Assembly (NCBI GenBank): GCA_002104985.1
Contig: MCGO01000004.1
Span: forward strand, 372,001-436,000
Length of the DNA: 64,000 nucleotides
Direction of reading: 5' to 3'
From: Rhizoclosmatium globosum
Lineage: Eukaryota > Chytridiomycota > Chytridiomycetes > Chytridiales > Chytriomycetaceae
Part shown: positions 33,612 through 42,980 of the stretch, one piece after another
Layout: each line of letters opens with the position of its first letter
How positions within the stretch are numbered: the first letter of the stretch is position 1
The notes under the pieces: generated by a model
Told to the model about the DNA's origin: nothing
What the model saw: only the letters and a program-made list of their open reading frames with translations
Databases searched by the model: none
Program-made: the position numbers and the translations under genes

Positions 33612-34006
33612 ATGGACTTGGTTGTGAAGCGATTGGCACAAGCTGCAACATTAAGGTCAAGCATCCTCAGTACTGCGGTGAATGCAAGTGCATCATCTTT
33701 AGCAGCAGTTCCCGTCCGGAAATCAGTTGGAAGCAAGATGCTGAACTACCACAACCCTGATGTTTCCCTCCTCGGTCTCTCCTCTCAAGACAAGTCACTC
33801 GATGCATTGGGATTGAAGGATGTCTGGGTTGAGTCATGGTTGAGCCGAGAGGAAGATTTCAAAAAGCGCGGAAAGGCTGTTCGAGTTGGAGGTAATGCTG
33901 TCTTGTATAGTGGAATAAGCTTATTGTTTTCATGCCAGTTCTCTCGGGAAGGCTGCCTAAGGCTGTGGATGATGGTAAAGGTGGAAAGAAGAAGAAGAGA
34001 AAGTAA
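33612..34006 (+). CDS. RSM27: Probable mitochondrial small-subunit ribosomal protein mS33 (Rsm27/MRPS33)
   Basis: Exons 33612-33891 and 33939-34006; 115 aa. The N-terminus (VVKRLAQAATLRSSILSTAV) is basic, Ser/Ala-rich and free of acid after Asp2, like a mitochondrial presequence or the mS33 helix. VGSKML resembles the GSKIL motif of yeast Rsm27. The protein ends in a KRGK segment and a Lys-rich tail (GGKKKKRK), like the KRRGKGAPKK-type ends of mS33. Size fits (yeast about 110 aa). The match rests on short motifs from memory, so another small mitochondrial or ribosomal protein is possible. It converges on TRAPPC5 with 40 bp between stops. Confidence 0.5.
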
Positions 34007-34046
34007 ACACAACAATATCATCAATAAAAGGATATCAAGGAAGCGT

Positions 34047-34897
34047 TTATTTCCCTTCGAAGGCTTTTTCTCTCTGCATCACTGGGTTGGGTGAGTGTGA
34101 CGTGAGTGGGCTACTTCCTGAACAACCGCAACAAACGCACCTGATTTATCGAACTTGATCAAAAGAGTCATACATGATGGAAATTGATCAGATGCAGTGG
34201 AATGAGCCGTGACCCTGGCAGCCTGTTTCAAGAAAACTCAGCCCCGCACATAAACATTCAGTCCAGACTCACAAAATGGCATCCATCTAACACTGCCTCC
34301 ACAATTCCCGCAAGGAAAGCACCAGCATTGAATGAGGATAGTTCTTTTGGTGTTGAAATATACTTGAGAATAATTGGGTCATTGTCGGTAATCATATCTG
34401 CCCCAAACGAAGCTCATTCAGTGCAAAGCCTCAATCCAAATGAAACATTCGTCCATACATTCGTCGTCATGATCATTACTCTTTTGCAAAGAGTCTGCGA
34501 CTTTCCCAAACAGTGACTTCCACAGAGTTGAGTTGATAAACACCAAGATTCCAAGTACACGGGTTTCTCTCTTTGCATTCTTCTCGCGCCAGAGGGTCAA
34601 TTCAAGTTCGCGCATTCCGACACGGTATCCGAAATTGGAGAGCCTACGGTGATGGGGACTAAGTCCCACAACTAATTGGCACTGCGCTCTCACCGCTTCT
34701 CCAAATCAGCTACTCCCGCAACTCTCTTTTGAGAATATTGAATCATTTCAGAGAAGAGGAATGAGAAAGCGCTGAGTGAGGCCTAGCGAGGAAAAGGATG
34801 TTATCACCATTCTAAACCGCTGGTAGCAATAGGCTCGCAAAACACGTAGCTACCCGAGATACCATACCTCAAGGCCACGAGTGTGATTTAGAGCCAT
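34047..34897 (-). CDS. TRS31: TRAPP complex subunit TRAPPC5/Trs31
   Basis: Exons right to left: 34897-34868, 34782-34694, 34643-34459, 34397-34273, 34222-34141, 34081-34047; 181 aa (human 188). TRAPPC5 is a core subunit of the TRAPP tether and Rab GEF at the ER-Golgi and Golgi. Family blocks are continuous across the exons: ASLSAFSFLFSEMIQYSQKR, GYRVGMRELELTLWREKN, AKRETRVLGILVFINSTLWK, SLFGKVADSLQKSN, ISTPKELSSFNAGAFLAGIV and VTAH...LLIKFD. The start MALNHTRGLE is the nearest ATG. The same frame stays open to 35,356, so a longer N-terminus cannot be excluded. Confidence 0.92.
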
Positions 34898-35356
34898 TTT
34901 TTGGCCTGTGAATGAAGAGGGAACGTTTTTTCTTTGCAAAACAACATCCATTCGATCCTCCTCCATATTGGTCAAGTCGTGAATCAAATCGTCGAGCTTG
35001 TTGGGCATATCCAAACCTTGAGTATCTATTTGATCCCTTCTCAAGATCTTTCCCTTCCCCATCATTCTATAAGCACATCCATCTTCTTCTCTCTTCACAG
35101 TCCTCCAACTCCCTTGTTTTTTGGTCCTCGTTGTCATCAAAGCAGTCGACTTGTTTCCAATGTACTCGTCCTCCAAATCAGCAAACTCCTCATCAGTGAC
35201 TCCAACTAGCTGGAGTACCTTCTCAATTCGAGCCCAGTGCTTCACTGTTCTCCCATTCACTCCAGTTTCAAACAATGTGCCAATATCATTGTCTCTAATG
35301 AAGTTCCGAATATGATCCAACCACTCTTTTGAAACGACATCAGGTGAAGGACCCAA
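34898..35356 (-). other. Open frame continuous with TRAPPC5 exon 1 (possible extension or fused relic)
   Basis: This minus-strand frame runs open for 153 codons directly into TRAPPC5 exon 1. Its content (WLDHIRNFIRDNDIGTLFET, TDEEFADLEDEYIGNKSTAL, RRDQIDTQGLDMPNKLDDLI) looks protein-like but matches no family I know. TRAPPC5 proteins do not carry such an extension. It may be a separate exon, an inserted relic, or 5' UTR that happens to be open. Confidence 0.4.
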
Positions 35357-35399
35357 AACAAGAATATCAAGGTCAATTGATGATTAGAACATATTTATT

Positions 35400-37800
35400 T
35401 TGATTGGGACCAGACACTGTTCCTTTCATATTCCTCCAAAGCCAGCGTGTCCAATGGCAAGAACAATTTGATCAGTTCGGTAGTTTCCGCGAAGATACGA
35501 CATGAAGACTTTGAGCGTTTGCTGTTCTCCTTGGTAGGTAAAGTCTCGAAGATGGGCTTGCGAGAATAGAGTTCTTAAACACTGGATAGACCTCATGCAG
35601 ACTTGTTGAACTCGGTCACTGATGTAGGCTTCGAGTCTTGCAAACTTAGTATTATTTGCGTTTCAAGCTTGGCTCTAATCTTCCCCCATTGTGTCTATAC
35701 GTACGTGCTATCAAATTGGAAAGACTTCTCCTTGAAAGTGGCCTGGGGATGAGCATTCCAACCTTTTGTTGCTTCCTTGTGGAAGAGTTGGAAACATCTA
35801 AATAAAGAAGTCTCCACGCTGGATCCGATCAATATCTGAATCAATAGATGCTTGAAGCTTGGCCAATATATGAGTGTCAGTTTCTTTGATTCCACTATGA
35901 CGAAAGAAGTGTAGTCCATGAAAGGGAAGATTAGCCTCAATTTTTTAAATATTTAGGAAATTTTAGAAAATGAGAATGGACAAGTAACAACTTCACAAAA
36001 AAGCAGCTGTTGTTGCAAGTTGTCAGATCAATAGATTCAGAAAACAAACTACTTACTTTCATGTGAAATGGTTTGGTGATTTCAAAGAGGGGAATTCTTA
36101 GTGGTGGGAATGTTTTTGATTGTCCCAGACGAACTTTTGATATAGAAGGAATAAAGTGTCAGAATAGTTTGGTGCGGTAGTGACAAGTCAGGCTTATTAT
36201 GAAGTTCGGGGGAGGGCAGGGCCCTTGACTCATCAAGTTTGGCCAACTCCAAAAATAAAGATGAAATTAATCATAAACAGCTTCAAATTCTCTCTGAATT
36301 TCACTCAGTGCATCTTCTGTGGGGATCATTCGATGGCTTTTGTACTTCTTGGCTGCAAATTCAGCTAAGGCAAGAGAATAACCCTTATGGTAAGCATCAA
36401 TCAGCCTGAAACATCTCTTTTGACAGTGCTTGTTCCTGACCAATCCTTCAGCAGAATTTACAAACTCAATTGCCTCTGGAAGAATTTCCCTCAAAACTGT
36501 AGGAGCAGTTTGCTCAAGTTAAGCATTTCATGTCACCCCACATATTTTCAAGTCAAGACAACTCACAGTGAAACTTTGGGTTGAGCTTCACCATGTGCTT
36601 GACATCAGCGCATTGACTTCTGCTCCAAAAATCAGGAAAATGTGAAAGTATATGTTAACTTGACAACAACCAAATGGAAAAACATCCTCACATGGAATTT
36701 GAGTACACTTTCAAAGCCTTTGTCTTAGATTTGCCATCATTTGTCAGTTTTTTGATTTGATCTGCAAGCTGGGTAGACACAACTTGAAGTTAAAGCTTGT
36801 TGTAACCACTAATCAAATTTAATGGAGAACATTTTAAAGGTGTTGGGAAATATTAATCAAGAGTTTTTGATCCACAGGCAGGTATGCTGTTGTTGTGTTG
36901 AGCTGGAAAGTTTGGATGAAAACAATGGCCAAGATTCAAGAGCTTTGAAGTAATATCTAGATTCACTGGCAGAACAACTCCCTTTGGAAACCAATCATTT
37001 TCAGGAGACAATGAGATAATTGGGTTCAAATGAGATGGGATAATAAGAGTCTCTCTGTGATTGTACCAGCAGTAAAGTTTCCCAAAATCATAAGGTGGTC
37101 CACTTGGTGACTTGTCTTGCACATTCTGTACTCATCCATATTTTCATTGCCAAATTGACCCAACCATGCAGTGCAGCATCAAAGAATGCCTTGGATTCCA
37201 AACCATGTATAGCTTTTTTGCTGGACACAACTTTTGCGAGTGATGAGTGTACAACTGGCTTTGTGCCATAGACTGCTTCAACCATATCACAGACAAGTAT
37301 TTCAACAACTCCATATCCTGCTCATCTTTGACAAGAGTTGAGTTGAAGTTTACAACATAAACACTGTTGACAATCTCAGACCCAAGTGGCATCCAGAATA
37401 AAAGATCCCAGTGTTTGCAGCTTTGACTCCAATCAACTGCAACATGTTCTCTGCAGTTGCTTCCGACAATTCTGTGGCACTAGCAGATGGGGGATGCAGT
37501 GAAGTCAATCAAGTCGGTGATTCCTTGTAAGACGTTTGTACAACTGTTGCAACTCTAGCGTATTGGACAAGACAGCAGAGTCCTTTTCAAACATGAGAAG
37601 CTCAGCAGTACCAAGACTTATTTGATTGACAAGACCAGTTGAAGTTCCAGCACATAGACTACACCAGGGTATTTCTTGGCAAGGCAACGGCAAGTCGATC
37701 ATGCAACAGGATACCCATTCTTCTCGGATGTAGTGTTGTTCCGACCAGCACACGGGTTGACAATTTTACTATTGGAGTAACCTGTCAAGAGAAAAGAACT
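35400..37800 (-). pseudogene. Minus-strand protein-coding relics of unknown, probably mobile, origin
   Basis: Several minus-strand blocks read like protein but are interrupted by stops and frame changes. They are TGLVNQISLGTAELLMFEKD (about 37.6 kb), VYGTKPVVHSSLAKVVSSKK (37.2 kb), PENDWFPKGVVLPVNLDITS (37.0 kb), DQIKKLTNDGKSKTKALKVY (36.7 kb), a helical block with CFRLIDAYHKGYSLALAEFA and AAKKYKSHRMIP (36.3-36.5 kb), and LRDFTYQGEQQTLKVFMSYL followed by LAIGHAGFGG (35.4-35.6 kb). Some boundaries look like introns, so a degraded or poorly modelled gene is possible. I do not recognise the family. Its position beside a transposase gene suggests a mobile element. Confidence 0.4.
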
Positions 37801-37804
37801 AATA

Positions 37805-40800
37805 ATGGCTTTAGACCCTCGTATCTATAACCAAATTGAGAGTCGAAGAGTGCCTTTTGCTGTCCCGCCAGTTAAAAATGGGCCATTGTACATTTCATTG
37901 ACGCCAAGGCCAATAGGGCGTCCAAAGAATCCAATACCAGGTAATTGTTTATTTGTGGACAGTCGAAGAACCTAATTTACATTAGCTATTCGCAACGATG
38001 ACGAATCCAGTAAGGATGTTGAAGCAAACGACGTTGGTTTGACAGGTACAACATTCTCGTGGTCTAACAAAGCACTAACGCATTCGACTTAAGATCCGCA
38101 CAAAGACAACGAAGGAGCCCCAAACAAGCTGTTATCAGAATGTAAGACTGGGGCCAGGAGAATGAAAGTTCTGACAATATTTGCATCAAAGCCACTGCTC
38201 TCCTATCCAATGAATACCGTGCCAATCAAACGCAGCCATCTATCCCACAGCCCAAATATATGCAAATGGGTGCAAATGGCGCGATATCAGGTAGGTCCCC
38301 AGGTCCTAGAAAGGTTTCAGATTGACTAAGAACCTTGCAGCAAGCAAGCTCATTCCATTGAATCCAGAGGGCAAAGAACAATCAGATAACCAGCGATATG
38401 AAGACGGACAACCATATATAAGAGGAGATGAGTCGTCAAGTATGTTATTTAGTTCGCATCTGACGCGTAATACTGACAATTATGATATCGAAGGCACAAA
38501 CAACCACCACACAACTGCGAGAGCACTTGAGAACGTTGGAAGTTAGTACTCTCACACTTCAGACGGACCTAAACTTATATTCATTTGCACAGACGAGAAC
38601 CAACAAGTCAACCCATTCTGGTTATCTTCACATCCAAACAACTCTGGGCCATCTTCGCGTCCAACCAAAATCTCTCAGGCTACGTATCCGATCCACGCAG
38701 GGCCATATTCGCATCCAACCAGTGGGGCTCCAGCTTCACAATCTACCAACATCACTCCAGCTCCCCATCCAACCAACGTCGCTCCAGCTTCACATCCAGG
38801 CAACGTCCCTCCAACTTCCCATCCAATCAACGTCGCTCCGGAGTCGTATCAGATACATGCGGGGCCATATTCGCATGTGACCAACGTCAAACCGTATTTT
38901 CATCCAACCAACTCCGTGCCATCTTCATGTCCAACCAACGTAGCTCCAGAGTTGTATCCAATCCACGCGGGGCCATCTTCGTATCCGACCAACGTCGCTC
39001 CGGCTTTGTATCAAAACCAACCATTGTATCAGCACCATGTCTGGCAACAATCACCACAAATGTGGCCTCCATTGCATCCGACGTACACTTGGCTGCCATC
39101 TAACCAAAACCCATACTACTCAGTACCTATGGGTGCAAATTGGGGTCAGTTGCTCTCCTCTCATAAACAAAAACCACTGTTTTTAACATTTACATTTTCA
39201 GGTTGCAGCAGCCAACAATATCTGCAGGCACCAAACGCAAACACAGCCATAGGTTTCAGGAATGCTGAATCTTTGACATTCAATCAACAACCGCAAACGT
39301 ATCAAGTGACAGCACAGCCAAAGCCTTCACAATGTAGGGGTGAATTGAAATTAGAGGCATTCATTTAATCATATTCACTCCAGATGAGAACAACTCTTCA
39401 AATCAGATACAGAAAGCAGTGAGCGAACTGGCTCGAGCGTTCCAGATGTTTGAGGCAAAAATGCTGTCCATCAGTAATGTGGATGTCCCTGTAAATTTCA
39501 TTCCAAGATCATCGTCTTTATCGATGCAAGGTGTAGAAGAAAGTGGAGGAGTCTTGGAATCTGGGGACGTAAGCGCGCAACCCATCTTGCAGCCGGTGCA
39601 CACACGATTTTGGCACGAAGAAATCAGCAAATTGGCTATTCATTGGGAGAAGTCAAAAGGAGTTCGTGTCGGCAATCTTTTTGAAATCAAGTATGAAGGA
39701 CTATACTCAAGTAAAGCTCATCCCATGTCAAATGTAATGATTTAAACTTTGAATAGTACTTAACTAACCTGTTACAAAGCCATTTACAGTTGCCTTTCGT
39801 TCCGACGTGACCAAGGTTGAAATGGACAAGGCAATCGCTGCAAACGTGAACGCTATTGACATAAGGCTCAACTGCAATGGAAGTACAGACCACTGTACAG
39901 CCAACATGAAAGGAATTACAGGTATTATATCAGCCAGATCCAAATGTCCAGAGTGTCAGCAGAATTCAAGTGCCCCCGCATGTGTAAACTGCAAAAGAGA
40001 CACGCGCCGACGGTGTACATTTGCATTAGTTGTACGTAATTCTTTTTCATATTCTTGCATTTTCTGAAGTTTGCCCAGGCGGTGGTTAAAGCAAAGGATC
40101 TGACACAAGTTGTGACCATTTTTCAGCACCCTCATCGGATGTCAAGTGGGAGTGACTACAAACGACAAGGCATAGCTCCAATTATTACGGAATTTGTTCG
40201 AGCACTGCAAGAACCAACCATGGGACGAGTTAGAAGTTTTGGAGGTTTGTGTTTATGTTTCCGACAAATTTATGAAGATTGCTGAGAAGAGGTTCAGCTG
40301 TGGCAAACAGGTTTCGATCGTTTCCTGAACACGTTTTGGCGTCTCCAAAGGACGTGAAAAGGGTGGAGACTCAAACGATGAAGCGAATGAAAGCCATAGG
40401 AGAGTCAGATCCGTTTGAGGCTTTAGTTGCTTTGCAAAGAGAATATCCAGGGGAGTTCCGCATTTTACAGAATCTACCAGAGAATGGTAAACCCTCCAAG
40501 AAGGTAAATGACAACATATGTGGCAAAATGTATTGAACGTTGGTGCAGGGCCCCTTTCATGGCATTTTTATGAGTGACGAAAACATCTTGTCGTGGTTAA
40601 TGACTCCTGAAGTTATTGGGATTGATTCTATGTTCAATGTGAACGAGAACGGCGCTCCAGTTACAATTTTGACGTCCACTCATTCAACCACCAATCATTC
40701 ATACCCAGCGGCAGTACTTCTATCGTCTTGTGTCACTGAAGAAATGTATACTCTATTCTTGAAAGCCGCAGTGGCAAATGTTGAAGAATACGCGAAAAAG

Positions 40801-42528
40801 GCTGTCAGTAATGGGTGTAAGTGCATCAATGATTGCATATAGAGTGTTCCTTATAATTCTGTAGGTATGCCTGATGGACATGAAACCAAGGTTCAGGGTG
40901 GAATGGAATACATGAAAGAAGTATGTCGTGAAGGATTTTCCAGACGTGTGTTGGTTGTTAAGCAGGATTTTTCTATCGCGCTACGAAACGCGGTGCGAGC
41001 GGTCTTCCCTGATGCGATTATAAGTGGATGCTTGGTTCATTTATGTCGAATCATTGAAAGTGAAATGACAAGCGAGAAGGTGCATGGAACAAATGATGAC
41101 TTATGCAAGGTTTTGGGAAAGTTGGGAAAGTGGCTAAGTCCTGAAGTTTATGATTTTATCTCCAAACAACTGAGTGAAGTTGCTGAAGAGAAGGCTGACA
41201 TATCAGCATCAGTGAGAGTGGGAGTGAATATCCCTGCGAAACGAAAGCGAAATGGTGAGATTCACTTGTCATACAGTAAAGGTATGTTAGTAGTATTTTC
41301 CACAAATAATCTGACTTTTATTTAAATTAGACTTTCGTGCAGATCTATACTATCATATTCAGTTTGTGCTGCGTTCAACTTCACGAGAACACTCACGGTC
41401 CCTGTGGAATGAATTCTTTCTCAAAATGTATCCCTTAATTCAAAAACACTATGAACAACTGCCCACAATTGATCAAAAGCGTCAAGCTGCAGCTTTGATA
41501 CTTTACTTTGCTTCTGGGCTTGCGGATCCAGAAGGTTGGGGAGGTAAAGAGACTCAGGATTAAATTTACTCAACACTGACGCTGTCTCAGCAACACTTGG
41601 CGACGATATATTTGACATAGCAAACTCACGTTTGAAGGCAATGAAATACCCTCAAACTGAAGAAATTACGTCTGATGGAAATCGGGAGAATAATGCATCC
41701 GAGTGTCATGTCCGTATACTGAAGTACACATTCGGACTTCGTAATAACAAAGAAATAGTGCTGTGTGCTGCAGCCATAATAGCGTATTTACTGTATATGG
41801 TTGGTGAGAGGACAGTTCGAGCTCGGAATAGAAATGTTGAGGTGGTGAGGCTGTATGCTGAATACATTAGAAGTGGTATTCAGTTTGTTTATACAAAAAG
41901 GTACGTGAGCTATATTTGGCTGGATTCTTGAGCTAAGAGTTTATGCAGGGAATGGATCAGTTTAAATGAAGATTACACCATTCCTGAGAACGAAGTTTCA
42001 ACCTTTGCAGAAAGAACTCATTTTATTGTCAGTCTTCATAATCTGAAGAAGGGAGTTTGGGTCACTGTTGTAAGGGACGGATTGAAGCAAGTGTATGATT
42101 GTTGCCCAATGAATGGAGGAACCAAAGTCTCGCCTGGTTTGGGAAACCTTTGCGTTCATCAAATGATTATTGATAACATCATTCGACCGATGTATATTGG
42201 AGAAACCAAGACTGGCACAAACAACAACGATGGTGACAACAAAGACAGTGACAACAACGATGATGACAACAAAGACAGTGACAAGGACGACGGCGACAAC
42301 AACCACAACAGTAATGACACCTTTGATTGCGACGATAGTGATAACAACAAGCTGGACTTCCAAGTTGTGAAAAAGGCGGGCCAAAGAGGCCGTCCACCAG
42401 TCATTGAACCATGGAGGCCGTATTCTCATCCGAAAACACCTGTTCAACAAATCGAAATTAATGGGTTGCCATATTCTGGAATCAATGCCTTGACATCATT
42501 ACCCCGAAAACGGAGAACTATTAGCTGA
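37805..42528 (+). CDS. MULE-type (Mutator-like) transposase gene, 17 exons
   Basis: Exons 37805-37940, 37986-38045, 38094-38141, 38192-38290, 38341-38439, 38494-38541, 38593-39144, 39202-39333, 39384-39710, 39790-40031, 40070-40244, 40292-40503, 40549-40816, 40865-41281, 41331-41543, 41591-41900, 41949-42528; 1,305 aa. The catalytic core fits a MULE DDE transposase: IGIDSMFNVN (D736), VVKQDFSIALRNAVRAVFPD (D834) followed by IISGCLVHLCRII, and NNASECHVRIL (candidate E1047). A Cys cluster CPECQQNSSAPACVNC (about 553) precedes it and may bind DNA. The N-terminus carries a 9-residue proline repeat; the C-terminus has an Asp/Asn-rich run. All exon joins keep frame, unusual for a transposase. After the stop, another frame continues as if one C were extra at 42,502-42,505. 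No terminal inverted repeats were identified. Confidence 0.78.
38624..39012 (+). repeat. 27-nt coding minisatellite (HPTNVAPAS-type 9-aa repeat)
   Basis: About 14 diverged tandem 27-nt units lie within exon 7 of the MULE gene. They encode variants of H/Y-P-T-N-V-A-P-x-S, for example HPTNVAPAS, HPINVAPES, YPIHAGPSS and YPTNVAPAL. The unit stays in frame throughout, which indicates expansion under coding constraint. Confidence 0.88.
42232..42305 (+). repeat. Imperfect Asp/Asn/Lys/Ser coding repeat (gacaacaaagacagt)
   Basis: A duplicated gacaacaaagacagtgacaa unit with gatgatgac variants encodes DNKDSDNNDDDNKDSDKDD near the C-terminus of the MULE transposase. It is simple and probably slippage-derived. 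Confidence 0.7.
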
Positions 42529-42820
42529 ATTCCGTTGGTCTGTTGCAAAGGAGCAAATGACAAAATTGAAAGAGGGGATTATGCCGGTGTCCATAAATTC
42601 CTCTCAAAGGATCCATGGAAAGGTTTATGAGAAATGGGTGTCAAAGATGCTTACACTTCGTCAAATCATGGCTTCGGGTATCAGGCGAAGAGAAGAAGCG
42701 AATATTTTCAAGAGTAAAGCAACTCAGACAAAAAAAGAAGCATCACATAGCTTAATTACATTAATAAATACTAGATTTTGTTGTTTGTTGGGATTTTTAA
42801 GCGCGCCGTACGTTATATAG
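42506..42820 (+). other. Probable continuation of the MULE protein in a shifted frame
   Basis: The frame reading P-E-N-G-E-L-L-A-E-F-R-W-S-V-A-K-E-Q then MTKLKEGIMPVSINS...KVYEKWVSKMLTLRQIM is protein-like and begins exactly at a CCCC run (42,502-42,505) where the main frame soon stops. Removing one base there would extend the transposase by about 100 residues. I cannot tell a sequencing error from a real frameshift. Confidence 0.5.
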
Positions 42821-42980
42821 ATGAGTTGTTTGACAAACACTGTAAGGTGAACACTTGCACGTTCGCTGCTTCCAAATTTTCTTTGCTCCCAACATCAACT
42901 AAAAACAATAGGAGTACGTGTTGATTGTGCTGATTGGTTTGCTACTTTTTGGGTGTACTACTTTGTAGAAAGAATTTTTT

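Noticed and set aside
35400..37800. A Fanzor/TnpB RNA-guided nuclease gene, suggested by the VLAIGHAGFGG segment.
   Set aside because: No RuvC aspartates, no DE-T-S-x-x-C motif and no zinc ribbon could be found in the neighbouring frames, so the resemblance is superficial.
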